A stretch of DNA of 64,000 bases from Halapricum desulfuricans (GTDB taxonomy: Archaea > Halobacteriota > Halobacteria > Halobacteriales > Haloarculaceae). Where the stretch lies: the NCBI RefSeq assembly GCF_017094505.1, contig NZ_CP064787.1, forward strand, positions 1 through 64,000, in the 5' to 3' direction. A model generated the notes under the pieces. It worked only from the letters and a program-made list of their open reading frames with translations, was not told where the DNA came from and searched no databases. Shown here piece after piece: positions 8,126-17,145 of the stretch (its first letter is position 1; each line of letters opens with the position of its first letter). Made by a program: the position numbers and the translations under genes.

Positions 8126-9196
8126 ATGGACAGCGAGCGACTGGTTTCGGTCCTCCAGACCGGCGGACTCTCGCGCTATCAGGCCCAGGCGTACGTCGCG
8201 CTGCTCGAACTCGGGACCGCCTCGGCCGGCGACTTGGCGGACGCCAGCGGCGTTCCCCAGCCCCGGATATACGACGTCTTGCGGGACCTCGAGGCCGACG
8301 GGTACGTCGAGACGTACGAGGGCGAGACCCTTCAGGCTCGGGTCCACGATCCGGGGGCGCTCGTCTCGGATCTGAGCACCCGGATCGCCCAGTTCCAGTC
8401 GGCCACCGACGAGATCGAACACCGCTGGACGGAGCCTGAACCGACCGGCCAGGAGGCGGCGATCGTCGCGCAGTTCGAGACGGTGCTCACGCGAACGATC
8501 GAGTTCATCGAGGACGCCAACAACTACGTCCAGCTGTCGGTCACGCCGGGGCAGATCGAACAGCTCGAGCCGACGCTGCGAGCGGCCCACGAGGACGGCA
8601 TCTACGTCCAGCTCGCGATCCACTCGTTCGGCGAGGACGAGTTGCCCGACGAGGAATACCTCGCCGGAATCTGTACCGAGGCACGCGTCCGTGAGCGACC
8701 GGCGGCGTTTCTGGCGCTGATCGACCAGCAGCAGGTCGGGTATGCGCTCCACGTCGATTCCCCCAGCGAGTACGGCATGCTCATCGACGATCGGGGTCTC
8801 GCCTACGTCTTCTCGTGGTTCTTCTCGACGATGCTGTGGGAGCTGTGGGACACCCACTACGACGGTCGCTCGAGCGACCCTCCGATACGCTACTTCGAGA
8901 TCAGGCGAGCGATCCCCGAGATCGAGGCGCTGCTTGAGGCGGGCGCGACCGTCCGCGTCCGGATTACTGGTCAGTGGGTCGACAGCCGCCGTCCATGCCA
9001 GCTCGTCGGCACTGTCACTGACGTCTCCTACGAGGGGGAGCACCTCGACGAGGGGCCGATCACCCTCAGGGACCTCGTCGGCCGGGCCAGCCTCGTCGTC
9101 GATACCGACGGCGGCACGTTCTCCGTCGGTGGCATCGGCACGCATCTGGAGGACGTCGAGACCGACCAGATCGTCGTCGAGGAGATCGAACCCTAG
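8126..9196 (+). CDS. TrmB family transcriptional regulator
   Basis: A 356-residue sugar-sensing regulator. The N-terminal winged helix-turn-helix (about 8-75) contains LSRYQAQAYVALLELGTASAGDLADASGVPQPRIYDVLRDL-type sequence. A short linker helix follows, then a TrmB sugar-binding C-terminal region (about 105-350). In haloarchaea such proteins control sugar and gluconeogenic genes. The stop codon overlaps that of the convergent aminopeptidase-like gene in a ctag. An alpha-glucan phosphorylase lies 1.7 kb away and is a possible target, though I saw no shared operator. Confidence 0.9.
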   Translation: MDSERLVSVLQTGGLSRYQAQAYVALLELGTASAGDLADASGVPQPRIYDVLRDLEADGYVETYEGETLQARVHDPGALVSDLSTRIAQFQSATDEIEHRWTEPEPTGQEAAIVAQFETVLTRTIEFIEDANNYVQLSVTPGQIEQLEPTLRAAHEDGIYVQLAIHSFGEDELPDEEYLAGICTEARVRERPAAFLALIDQQQVGYALHVDSPSEYGMLIDDRGLAYVFSWFFSTMLWELWDTHYDGRSSDPPIRYFEIRRAIPEIEALLEAGATVRVRITGQWVDSRRPCQLVGTVTDVSYEGEHLDEGPITLRDLVGRASLVVDTDGGTFSVGGIGTHLEDVETDQIVVEEIEP

Positions 9197-10143
9197 GGGG
9201 CCGGCAGCGACACTTCCTCGCCGTCGGCGTAGACCGTCGGTTCCCGGACGATCCCGTCGAGATGCAGCGGCGCTTCGGTGTCGCCGCCGATTGAGGCGTC
9301 GTCGCCGATCGCGAAGTGGACCGTCCCGCCCGCCTTCTCGTCGAGCAGGACCGACCCGACCAGCTGTTCGATGGCGACGTTCGTCCCGATCCCCAGCTCG
9401 GCGAGGTTGTAGGCCGCGTCGCCGACTTTCTCGGCCCCTTCCTCGACCTGCTCGCGGATCGCGTCGTCCTCGATGGCGGTGACTTGTCCGTCCTCGACAT
9501 CGAAGGCGACCGTCTGCCCCTCCGAAAGCAGTCCGTGGGGGCGCATCGTCCCGTCGACGACGACCCGGCCGTCCGCGGTCTCGGGGCTGACGAACACCTC
9601 GCCGGCGGGCAGGTTCGAGAACGAACCCGGCTCGTGGACGATCCCGGTGTCCTCCTGCCACTCCCGGTCGCCGGGCTCGAGCGTGATGTCCGTCCCCGAC
9701 GGCGCGGTTACCCGGATCTCCGCCGCGTTTCCGACCGCTGCGAGGACGCGATTGCAGTGTTCTCGGATCGACTCATAGTCGGCGTCGAGCCCGCGCGTGA
9801 ACACGTCTTCGGTGATTCCCGGCAGCGTCGCCGCACGCGCGCCGCCGTCGGTGGCCGCCGAGCGCGCCCGGGTGTGGCTGAGGCTCTTCGTCGTCGGCGC
9901 GAGCAGCACGTCCGGTTCGCGCATGGCCGCCGCGACCGTCGCCGGGGGCTCCTCGCCGTGCTGGTCGCCCGGCGGATACCGGACGATCGTCGCGTCGTCG
10001 GTGATCTCGCTCGCGACGTCGTACAGCGCTTTGCCGATCTCCCAGCGCCTGTCGTCGGTAATGATCGCACAGGACTCGCCCGATTGCAGCCCCATGCACT
10101 GGTTCAGCGCCGTCTCGGCCGCGACGCGCAAGTCGTCAGTCAT
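9193..10143 (-). CDS. Aminopeptidase T-like (M29-related) protein
   Basis: A 316-residue protein resembling the haloarchaeal leucyl aminopeptidase (aminopeptidase T) family. Visible blocks are NLPAGEVFVSPE, DGTMRPHG, NLAELGIGTN and an HFAIGDD segment, the C-terminal acidic and His residues expected to bind metal. The N-terminal domain has IITDDRRWEIGKALYDVA. The ATG at 10143 starts MTDDLRVAAETAL; the upstream reading is not coding-like. Substrate is not known, and some relatives hydrolyse pyridine rings rather than peptides. Confidence 0.75.
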   Translation of the reverse strand: MTDDLRVAAETALNQCMGLQSGESCAIITDDRRWEIGKALYDVASEITDDATIVRYPPGDQHGEEPPATVAAAMREPDVLLAPTTKSLSHTRARSAATDGGARAATLPGITEDVFTRGLDADYESIREHCNRVLAAVGNAAEIRVTAPSGTDITLEPGDREWQEDTGIVHEPGSFSNLPAGEVFVSPETADGRVVVDGTMRPHGLLSEGQTVAFDVEDGQVTAIEDDAIREQVEEGAEKVGDAAYNLAELGIGTNVAIEQLVGSVLLDEKAGGTVHFAIGDDASIGGDTEAPLHLDGIVREPTVYADGEEVSLPAP

Positions 10144-10247
10144 GCACTGGTCTGCGGGCGGGACGGGGTTAGGCGTTTCTCTTACTGTGCGTCCGTTCCG
10201 ACTCGACCGTGCGACAGCGTGGTCATACTGGCAACTCGGTACAACGG

Positions 10248-10739
10248 TCACTCGAGGTCGTGGAACTCGACGTCGCCGGTCTCGGTGTCGAGGACGACCG
10301 CTGCCGGCGCTCCGGGCGCGTCGGGGATCGGGATCCCGCCCGGATTGAGATGGACCGTCTCCCCGCGTCTTTCGTGGACCCGTTCGTGGGTGTGACCCCG
10401 GCAGACGTAGTCGTAGTTGCCGCTCTCGAGCAAGGCGTCGACGATCGGCTCGCTCGTGCCGTGATAGACGGCGAACTCCGCCCCGTCAAGCGTAAGTTCT
10501 CCGAACTCTCGAAAGTAGGTGCCGAACCCTTCGACAGCGTTCTCGAGCCCCCACTCGCCGTCGTTGTTCCCTCGCACGGCGTAGAACTCGAAGTCCGACT
10601 CGAAGGCCGACGCCGAGAACGGGGCGACGATGTCGCCGCAGTGGATCACCGCGTCGACGCCCTCTCGCTTGAACGTATCGACCGCCTGCTCGACGATGCT
10701 CCCGTTGTCGTGGGTATCCGAGACGATTCCGATCTCCAT
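10248..10739 (-). CDS. YfcE/MJ0936-type metallophosphodiesterase
   Basis: A 163-residue calcineurin-like phosphoesterase with all metal motifs: GIVSDTHDN near residues 4-12, HCGDIV, GNND, YHGTSEP and CRGHTHER. This compact form normally cleaves phosphodiesters with Mn or Ni. The physiological substrate is unknown. It runs on the same strand as the aminopeptidase-like gene, about 100 bases upstream of it. Confidence 0.88.
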   Translation of the reverse strand: MEIGIVSDTHDNGSIVEQAVDTFKREGVDAVIHCGDIVAPFSASAFESDFEFYAVRGNNDGEWGLENAVEGFGTYFREFGELTLDGAEFAVYHGTSEPIVDALLESGNYDYVCRGHTHERVHERRGETVHLNPGGIPIPDAPGAPAAVVLDTETGDVEFHDLE

Positions 10740-10878
10740 GCCGGGGCGGTTTGATCCCCAGCAGCAAAAAGACGCGTTTCGCTCTCGGGGGTAGTGCTCT
10801 CACACGTATTTTGCGACGAGACCGACTGAGGATCGACTCTGTGAACTATAACGCTGTATGAAGTGTTGGATCGGGCAT

Positions 10879-10902
10879 CGGAGGGGCTAAACGACCCCTC
10901 CG
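10879..10902. promoter_or_regulatory. Inverted repeat just upstream of glucan phosphorylase
   Basis: Perfect 8-base arms cggagggg/cccctccg separated by ctaaacga, ending 13 bases before the start codon. It would form a hairpin in a 5' leader or act as a dimeric repressor site. No experimental support. Confidence 0.35.
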
Positions 10903-10915
10903 TGAACGTCAGCGT

Positions 10916-12616
10916 ATGACGACGCTGCAACCCGACGGGACGATCGCGTACTTCAGCATGGAGTACGGGCTGGAGAACGGCATGAACACCTACAACGGCG
11001 GGCTCGGCATTCTCGCGGGCGACGTGGTCCGCGGTTTCGCCGATCTGGACGTCGACGCGGTCGGGCTCACACTGCTCAACGACCGCGGGCTGGGACACCA
11101 GTACATCGACGAGTACGGCACCCAGCACATCGAGCCGGCACCGTGGCCGGTCGAGGAGTTCTGTGAGCCGCTCGATGCGACTGTCGAGATGACGATCGGC
11201 GACGAAACGGTCACGATCGGTGCCTGGCGCTACGACGTCGTGTCCGAACACGGCGGGACCGTTCCGGTCATCATGCTGGATACTGACCGCGAGGAGAACC
11301 CCCACTGGATCCGGGAACTGACACACCGCGTCTACGCCCCCGGAAAGGACGACCGCTTCAAACTCGCCGTCTATCTCGTCCTGGGTATCGGCGGCGTCCG
11401 CATGCTCGACGAGCTGGGCTACGACGTCTCGACGTACCACATGAACGAAGGCCACGCGAGCTTCCTCACGCTGGAGTTGCTCGCCCGCAACGATCTGGAC
11501 GCCGACGCGGTCCGCGAGCAGTGCGTGTTCACGACCCACACGCCCGTCGCGGCCGCCCACGACGAGTACCCCATCGAGATGCTCGACGAGCTGCTCGATG
11601 ACGACCTGATTTCGATGTACACTGTCCGCCAGTACAGTCCGCGCGGCAAGATCCACACGACGCGGCTCGCTCTCAACCTCTCGCGGTACGTCAACGGGGT
11701 CGCCAAGCGCCATCAGGAAGTCTCCCGGGAGATGTTCCCCGAACACGCCGAGAATATCGACGCCATCACCAACGGCGCACACGTCCCGACGTGGGTCGGC
11801 GACGAGATGGCCGAGGTCTTCGACGAGCACATGCGCAACTGGCGGCGCTTCCCGACGAAGCTCCAGCACGCCACGCTCATCGACGATCAGCCCCTCTGGG
11901 AGGCCCATCAGGCCCAGAAGCGCGATCTCATCGACTACGTCGAGGACCGACAGGGCGTCGAACTCGACGAGGACGTGCTGACGCTCGGGTTCGCCCGCCG
12001 CGCAGTGCCCTACAAGCGCGCACCGCTGCTGTTCGAGGACGTCGATCGCCTGCGCGAGGTCATCGCCCGCTCGGGCGACGTGCAGATCGTCTACGCCGGC
12101 AAGGCCTTCCCCGGGGACCCGCGCGGCCGGGAGATCATCGAGCAGATCTACGCCTACGCCGACGAACTCGAAGACGAAATCACGATCACGTATCTCGAGA
12201 ACTACGACATGGAGATGGGGCTGACGCTCACCTCCGGAGTCGACGTCTGGCTGAACAACCCCCGGCGACCGCGAGAGGCCTCGGGCACCTCGGGCATGAA
12301 GGCCGCGTTCAACGGCGTCCCGCAGTTCTCGACCATCGACGGCTGGTGGGTCGAGGGCCACATCGAGGGCGAGACCGGCTGGTCGATCGGTCCCGAACCT
12401 CACAGCCTGCGCGAGGAGCGCATGACCGACGCCAAGGAGACGCTCGTCGACTCGACTGCGCTCTATGACAAACTCGAAAACGACGTGTTGCCGACTTACT
12501 ACGACGACCGCGAGAAGTGGATCGACATCATGCGAAACGCAATCGCGTTCAACGGCTCGCGCTACCACGCCCGCCGGATGATGGAGGAGTATCTGGCTGA
12601 CGCCTACGACGCCTGA
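10916..12616 (+). CDS. glgP: Alpha-glucan phosphorylase (GT35)
   Basis: A 566-residue archaeal-type glycogen or maltodextrin phosphorylase that releases glucose-1-phosphate from alpha-1,4-glucans using PLP. N-terminal AYFSMEYGLENGMNTYNGGLG and VYAPGKDDRFKLAVYLVLGIGG mark the archaeal/bacterial short form. TTHTPVAAAHDEYP is the substrate region, and the PLP lysine is in SGTSGMKAAFNG (Lys about 462). It is shorter than the roughly 800-residue bacterial GlgP, as usual for this subgroup. The nearby TrmB-type regulator suggests sugar control. Confidence 0.92.
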   Translation: MTTLQPDGTIAYFSMEYGLENGMNTYNGGLGILAGDVVRGFADLDVDAVGLTLLNDRGLGHQYIDEYGTQHIEPAPWPVEEFCEPLDATVEMTIGDETVTIGAWRYDVVSEHGGTVPVIMLDTDREENPHWIRELTHRVYAPGKDDRFKLAVYLVLGIGGVRMLDELGYDVSTYHMNEGHASFLTLELLARNDLDADAVREQCVFTTHTPVAAAHDEYPIEMLDELLDDDLISMYTVRQYSPRGKIHTTRLALNLSRYVNGVAKRHQEVSREMFPEHAENIDAITNGAHVPTWVGDEMAEVFDEHMRNWRRFPTKLQHATLIDDQPLWEAHQAQKRDLIDYVEDRQGVELDEDVLTLGFARRAVPYKRAPLLFEDVDRLREVIARSGDVQIVYAGKAFPGDPRGREIIEQIYAYADELEDEITITYLENYDMEMGLTLTSGVDVWLNNPRRPREASGTSGMKAAFNGVPQFSTIDGWWVEGHIEGETGWSIGPEPHSLREERMTDAKETLVDSTALYDKLENDVLPTYYDDREKWIDIMRNAIAFNGSRYHARRMMEEYLADAYDA

Positions 12617-12664
12617 TCTCGATTCAGTCCCGTCGGTTTCATACCCGGCCCGTTCGTCGCGTCG

Positions 12665-12994
12665 TCACCCGGTGTAGGTGCGAATGCGATCGATACGTCC
12701 GTCGTCGAACCGCAACACGTCGACGAACGCCGTGATCTGCTCCCCATCAGCGGCAAGCAGTCGCCCCTCCACGGCCAGCCCCCCATCGCTCTCGTAGATC
12801 GCGTCGATCGGGTGGGCCGTGTCGGTCCGGGGCCGCTCGTCTCGCATGAACGTGACGAACCGGCCGCGCCCTTCGAGCGCCATGTCGGGCCGGCGATGGA
12901 CGAACGACTCAGCCAGCACCGATCGCAACGTCTCGTAGTCGTGGTCGTCCAGCGACTGATAGTACGCCCGGGCCGTCCCGACACGGTCGTCCAT
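12665..12994 (-). CDS. NTF2-like (SnoaL) protein
   Basis: A 109-residue single-domain protein with an NTF2-like cone fold pattern: ARAYYQSLDDHDYETLRSVLAESFVHRRPD, then FVTFMRDERP, and a C-terminal sheet ITAFVDVLRFDDGRIDRIRTY. Members can be isomerases, hydrolases or ligand-binding proteins, so no reaction can be given. The ATG at 12994 is chosen over one eight codons upstream. Confidence 0.75.
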   Translation of the reverse strand: MDDRVGTARAYYQSLDDHDYETLRSVLAESFVHRRPDMALEGRGRFVTFMRDERPRTDTAHPIDAIYESDGGLAVEGRLLAADGEQITAFVDVLRFDDGRIDRIRTYTG

Positions 12995-13066
12995 ACTGGT
13001 GGTGGGACCCCGAGCCACTAGAAGCCGTCGCCGTCAGCGCCCGAAACGCTCCGTCCGCGAAGCTCA

Positions 13067-14329
13067 CTACTCGTCGTCTTCGAGCTCGGCGGCGATCTCG
13101 GCGACTTCCTCGTCGGTGACGTCCGAACTGCCTTCGCCGTCCGAATCGTCGGCTTCGTCCGACTGCCCCGCGTCCGGGTCGGCTCGTTCCTCCTCCGGAC
13201 CGACATCGCCGACCGCCTCGGCGATCTGGTCCGCCGCGGCCCCGTCGGCCTCACCCATCTCGACGCCCTTTCCACCGTACTCGCGGGCCCGGCGCTGGGC
13301 GTCGGTCTCCAGGCCCCGCGTTTCGACCGTCTCGTCCCCGTCGTCGATCTCGACTTCCTCGACCTCGAGGTCGATCCCGCCCGCGGGTTCGTCGCCACCC
13401 GCCTGCTCGCGGATCTCGTCCATGACCGACGTCTCCTCGTCCGGTTCGAGGGCGATCTCGCCGTCGTCGGTGATGTCGTCGGGATCGATCGGCTCGTCGA
13501 GTTCCCGCGCAGTCTCCAGCGGCGCTTGCGCGTCCTCCCGGTAGGCTTCGCCCTCCTGTCCGTTGCCGCTCGAGAACGCGTCGGCGGCGGCCGCGAGCCA
13601 GTCGGCCGCCTGCCACAGCGCGTTCGACTTGCTCCGGGCGCGGTCGAAGGGCTCGTCGAGCACCGCGGTCTCGCTGAACCGATAGGCGGTGTCGAACTCC
13701 TCGGCGGCTTCCTCGAACTCCTCGCGGGCCCGCTCGAAGTCGCTCCTGGCGAGCATCCACTCGCGGTCGCCAAAGGCGTTCATCGCGCTGGTGAACGCGC
13801 GCCGCCCCTCGACGTAGTGGGCGTGGCCGACGCGATACCGCGAGAGCGCCGTCGAGTCGCCCCCGATGGCCTCGATCGTCACGCGGATCGGTTCGACCTC
13901 CGGGAGTTCGTAGGGATCGCTGGTCGCCCAGCGATACTGTACCCGGCCGTTCAGGTCAATCACGAACACGGCCCGCTGGACCAGCTGTCCCTCCTCGCGG
14001 TCGTCGACGACGCCGTAGCGCTCGGCGACCGCCCGGCGCGTGTCGCTCAACAGCGGGACTTTCAGGTCATAGCGCTCGGCGAAGGCCCGGTGGCTGTAGA
14101 CGCTGTCCGGCGACACCGCCAGTATCGTCACGTCCTTCTGCATCGTGAACACGTCGAGCTCGCCGACGTCTGAACCCTGCTCGTCACAGGCCGGGTTGAA
14201 ATCCGCCGGATAGAACACGAGCACGATCACGTCCTCGCCCAGCAATTCCGAGAGGCCCCGGCTGTCGAGGTCCCCATCCACGACTGCCGGCAACTCGAAC
14301 GACGGTGCCTGTTCCCCCAGTGTGACCAT
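13067..14329 (-). CDS. Peroxiredoxin with acidic haloarchaeal C-terminal domain
   Basis: A 420-residue protein. Residues 1-155 form an AhpC/TSA peroxiredoxin: MVTLGEQAPSFELP, FYPADFNPACDEQGS with peroxidatic Cys about 48, then AVSPDSVYSHRAFAERY, VVDDREEGQLVQRAVFVIDLNG. No clear resolving Cys is seen in this domain. Residues about 165-300 are helical (FTSAMNAFGDREWMLARSDFERAREEF), and the C-terminal 100 residues are very acidic. It probably reduces peroxides in the cytoplasm. The function of the added domain is unknown; the same fusion occurs in other haloarchaea as far as I recall. Confidence 0.85.
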   Translation of the reverse strand: MVTLGEQAPSFELPAVVDGDLDSRGLSELLGEDVIVLVFYPADFNPACDEQGSDVGELDVFTMQKDVTILAVSPDSVYSHRAFAERYDLKVPLLSDTRRAVAERYGVVDDREEGQLVQRAVFVIDLNGRVQYRWATSDPYELPEVEPIRVTIEAIGGDSTALSRYRVGHAHYVEGRRAFTSAMNAFGDREWMLARSDFERAREEFEEAAEEFDTAYRFSETAVLDEPFDRARSKSNALWQAADWLAAAADAFSSGNGQEGEAYREDAQAPLETARELDEPIDPDDITDDGEIALEPDEETSVMDEIREQAGGDEPAGGIDLEVEEVEIDDGDETVETRGLETDAQRRAREYGGKGVEMGEADGAAADQIAEAVGDVGPEEERADPDAGQSDEADDSDGEGSSDVTDEEVAEIAAELEDDE

Positions 14330-14568
14330 ATTCACGAGAAACTGACGTATCAAGTTAAGACTGCCGGGCGTTCTCTCGGAGGGTAACTACCCGTATTCCG
14401 TGGATCGGACCGGAGACGAGACCAGTCGCAGGCCCGCCTACCACCGGAACGACTCGTGGACGTCGAGCCCCTTCGATTCGAGGACCGGGCCGTCGACGTC
14501 GGTGGTCCCGCCCTTGCGCTCGATCACTTCCTCGCAGGGGACGCCGCTGTGTTCGTCGCCGCGGACCG

Positions 14569-14649
14569 ATAGTGAGTACTGTACCGATTTACCGGTACGA
14601 CCGCACTACTTCGTGCGGTCGACCCGGAGAGACGTACAGTACTCACTAT
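14569..14649. repeat. Palindromic MITE-like element, family 1 (intact copy)
   Basis: An 81-base element with perfect 16-base terminal inverted repeats, atagtgagtactgtac and gtacagtactcactat. A central perfect hairpin, gaccgcac/gtgcggtc, lies at 14599-14620. It interrupts the 3' part of the deaminase gene, between codons for SLAS and RGDEH, so it is an insertion rather than a native intergenic structure. Related copies are at 7094-7168 and 21198-21262. It has no coding capacity. Confidence 0.8.
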
Positions 14650-14683
14650 GACGCCAGCGACGCCCCGGAGACGCTGTGAAGTA

Positions 14684-15185
14684 CCTCGGGGACAAGCCCC
14701 GAGGCTTCCCTGTTTAGGGCCGCATCGCACCGGCAAGGGAATGTAATTCCCCTCGACCTTCCCAGATGGGTCGGCTGGAATTAACACTCGAACACGCCGA
14801 TGTGTCCGTGAGGGCCTGGGCCTCCACCAGCCCACGACAACTCCCGTCTCACGCCCAATGGACGGTCTTGAGAGGAGTCGCATTTCCAAACTACCGAACG
14901 GCCAGCAAAGGAATTGAGGTGTTCAATTCCATATTTTGAGGGTTGTTCTCTGGCCGTTACAGCTCTATTTGTCGTCAAGGGTATTAAATATCGCCTTACC
15001 GGGGTGAAAGTGAAAGTGAGCGTACGGCCTTCACCCTCGGGGTCAAGTGGTTCGAGAGACTTCGTCTCTCGTCATCTGCTCACGGCGCTTGCGCCGTTCG
15101 CAGGTTCGTGGGACTTCGTCCCACGCCCATCACGGAAATCTTCGATTTCCGTACGACCCCGAGGCACTCGGCCTGCTCCGCCTGT
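14684..15185 (-). mobile_element. IS200/IS605-like non-autonomous element or remnant
   Basis: About 500 bases inserted in the deaminase gene. The right end has a perfect hairpin cctcgggg/ccccgagg at 14684-14704. The left end (15158-15185, minus strand) carries aggccgagtgcctcgggg-type sequence, which also occurs at 45650-45677. Subterminal hairpins at both ends are typical of IS200/IS605 family ends recognised by a Y1 transposase. Inside there are only degenerate short frames, for example 14978-14781 on the minus strand, and no intact TnpA or TnpB. The family call is inference. Confidence 0.6.
15035..15164. other. Cloverleaf-like cluster of five perfect stems
   Basis: An outer 10-base stem cctcggggtc (15035-15044)/gaccccgagg (15155-15164) encloses four consecutive perfect hairpins. 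These are cgagagac/gtctctcg (15053-15071), acggcgc/gcgccgt (15082-15097), gtgggac/gtcccac (15108-15124) and acggaaatc/gatttccgt (15132-15152). Three have the loop ttc. It lies at the left end of the inserted element. It could be a transposase-recognised DNA structure or a structured RNA. Confidence 0.75.
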
Positions 15186-15499
15186 AGAGACCCGGTCGAT
15201 CCCGGCGTAGTGGATCGCCGTCGCACACATCTCGCACGACTCGGTACTGGTGTAGATCGTGCAGTCCGCCAGCGCCTCGGCGTCGAGTTCGCGGGCCGCC
15301 CACCGAGCGAGCTCGAGCTCCGGATGGGCCGTGATATCATCGTCGGTCATCGTGGTGTTCGTCGATCGCCTGACCACCGTCCCGTCGACGACGAGCAGCG
15401 ATCCGAACGGGGTGTTGCCGTCCGACACCGCCTCGCGTGCCAGTTCGATCGCCTCCTCGACGTATCGTTCGTCTTCGATCGTAGGGGTCGTTCGACTCG

Positions 15500-16525
15500 C
15501 TAGTCGTCCTCGGACCGGCGCAGTTTGCGGCCCGCGCGGAGTCCACTGCGGAGCGCGGCCCGCGTCCGACCGATACCCTCGACCCAGTCGCCGGCAAGTG
15601 CCAGGTCGTCTTCCAGCGTCGCCTCGCGCAGCGACTCGTCGGGGCCGTGGGTCGGGATGGCGTCGCCCCACCGCTGGTACTCCCACCAGACCGGCTCGCT
15701 GAGGCGGTCGTCCTCGAGCAGTTCGACGACCCGCTTTGTCGCCGCTTCCGAGGCGGCCGCGGGCGACGTCTGGGGGTGTGTGACGGCCCAGCTGGGGCCG
15801 AACTGAACGATGAGGACGCCTCGCCCGTCGGGGACGTGCCCGGGCTTGTGGCCCTCGTTGGACACCCAGGCGATGTCGTAGACGTCCTCCTCGCTGACGA
15901 GGCCGAAGAAGTCCGTCTCGATCTCGAATGGATAGCCCAGCGCGACGGTGTCCATCGTCCGGTAGGGGATGTCCTCGACGGCCCGGACGAGGTCGTCTCT
16001 GACCGGGTTGTCCCACACGGCAGTCTCGAACAGCACCGACGCCGACGCGCCGGGAACGGCCAGCACGACCGCGTCGAACGCGCGCTCGCCCTCGTCTGTG
16101 GTGACCAGCCAGTCGTCCTCGCGCCGTTCGAGGCGGGTCACGCCGACGCCGACCTGCAGATCGGCCCCGCTGTTCTCGAACAGCGCCCGCACGATGCCGT
16201 CGAGCCCGTCGGGAGTCGTCCAGCGCGTGTTCTGTGGCACTTCCCCCGACCGGATCTCGCCGCCGGCGGTGAACTGCTCGACCGGCGACTCGATCTCGAC
16301 GGCCACGTCGCCGGCGGCGTCCTCGATCACGGCTTCCAGGTCGCTGTCGCCCAGCTCGAGGTAGTTCGCGCCGAAGTCGAACACACAGCCCTCCCGACGA
16401 CGGCTCGCCATCCGGCCGCCGACGGTGTCCATCTCGTAGACAGTCACGTCCGCGTCGTCTAAGGCGTAGGCCGCTCCGGCCCCGGCGATGCCCCCGCCGA
16501 CGATGCAGATCTCTTCGTCTGTCAT
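15500..16525 (-). CDS. FAD-dependent oxidoreductase, renalase/amine oxidase-like
   Basis: A 341-residue flavoprotein. N-terminal Rossmann motif [16 protein letters not shown] (about 7-22), then VGGRMASRR and a C-terminal FAD motif [22 protein letters not shown]. The central [21 protein letters not shown] block is typical of the renalase-like NAD(P)/FAD group. Substrate unknown. It is followed directly by the broken deaminase gene, whose reading overlaps its stop; the two may once have been cotranscribed. Confidence 0.85.
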   Translation of the reverse strand: MTDEEICIVGGGIAGAGAAYALDDADVTVYEMDTVGGRMASRRREGCVFDFGANYLELGDSDLEAVIEDAAGDVAVEIESPVEQFTAGGEIRSGEVPQNTRWTTPDGLDGIVRALFENSGADLQVGVGVTRLERREDDWLVTTDEGERAFDAVVLAVPGASASVLFETAVWDNPVRDDLVRAVEDIPYRTMDTVALGYPFEIETDFFGLVSEEDVYDIAWVSNEGHKPGHVPDGRGVLIVQFGPSWAVTHPQTSPAAASEAATKRVVELLEDDRLSEPVWWEYQRWGDAIPTHGPDESLREATLEDDLALAGDWVEGIGRTRAALRSGLRAGRKLRRSEDD

Positions 16526-16623
16526 GCTCTCGCTTCGGCCAGCACGACCAAAAACCCCACGTAGGGTCGGATGCGGGCGCGCCGATCCAGCAGCGTCGGT
16601 GCCGGAACGATCTCCGAACCACT

Positions 16624-17145
16624 ATGAACGCCGGGACCGTACCTTCTGGCGTGGAGTTACACGTCCGCTACGAGGGCGACGACGACCCCGACAAGTGCAG
16701 CGCCCGCAGGCTCGCCCGCTTCGACCTCGCGGAGTTGCACCGCTCGACGCGGGCGACGCCGCCGGGGATCGTCCTCAATCCCTTCGCCGAGCGGGCGCTG
16801 TCGCCAGCCGACGCCGACCACGACCGGCTGGTCGCGCTCGACTGTTCCTGGGAGACCGCCCAGCGCGAGGCGTTCGATCTCGACGGCGTCCACCGGGCGC
16901 TCCCGTTTCTCGTCGCCGCTAACCCCATCAACTACGGGACGCCGTTCCGGCTCAACACCGTCGAGGCCTTCGCCGGTGCGCTGGCGATCCTCGGCGAGCG
17001 CGAGCACGCCGAACGCATCCTCTCGAAGTTCTCCTGGGGACATACCTTCCTCGAACTCAACGAGGAACCGCTTCGTCGATACAGCGAGTGTGACGACTCG
17101 ACGGACGTGCTCGCCGTGCAAGACGACTACCTCGCCGAGGAGTGA
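16624..17145 (+). CDS. tsr3: 16S rRNA aminocarboxypropyltransferase Tsr3
   Basis: A 173-residue SPOUT-like enzyme that transfers the aminocarboxypropyl group of SAM to a small-subunit rRNA pseudouridine. Family signatures are [60 protein letters not shown], and [18 protein letters not shown]. Its 3' end overlaps the convergent asparaginase gene by 19 bases. Confidence 0.9.
   Translation: MNAGTVPSGVELHVRYEGDDDPDKCSARRLARFDLAELHRSTRATPPGIVLNPFAERALSPADADHDRLVALDCSWETAQREAFDLDGVHRALPFLVAANPINYGTPFRLNTVEAFAGALAILGEREHAERILSKFSWGHTFLELNEEPLRRYSECDDSTDVLAVQDDYLAEE

Larger units (their letters stand above)
14438..15510 (-). pseudogene. Nucleoside/cytidine deaminase-like gene broken by two insertions
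   Basis: The 5' part (about 15510 to 15185) encodes TIEDERYVEEAIELAREAVS, the zinc His region DITAHPELELARWA, and SCEMCATAIHYAGIDRV with the zinc cysteines. The reading then enters foreign sequence. The end of the gene is found on the same strand beyond the insertion: VSGASLAS (about 14650-14688), a palindromic element at 14569-14649, then RGDEHSGVPCEEVIERKGG to a stop at 14438. Together the pieces would make a typical 160-residue deaminase. No clear start codon is visible after the overlapping upstream gene's stop at 15500-15502. Confidence 0.85.

Noticed and set aside
10879-10902. Hairpin before glucan phosphorylase as a transcription terminator
   Set aside because: It is 13 bases from the start codon and has no T-run, so a terminator there makes little sense. 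Kept only as a possible regulatory repeat.
15035-15164. Cloverleaf read as a tRNA gene
   Set aside because: Four inner hairpins with 2-3 base loops do not fit tRNA arms; no anticodon loop or T-loop sequence is present.
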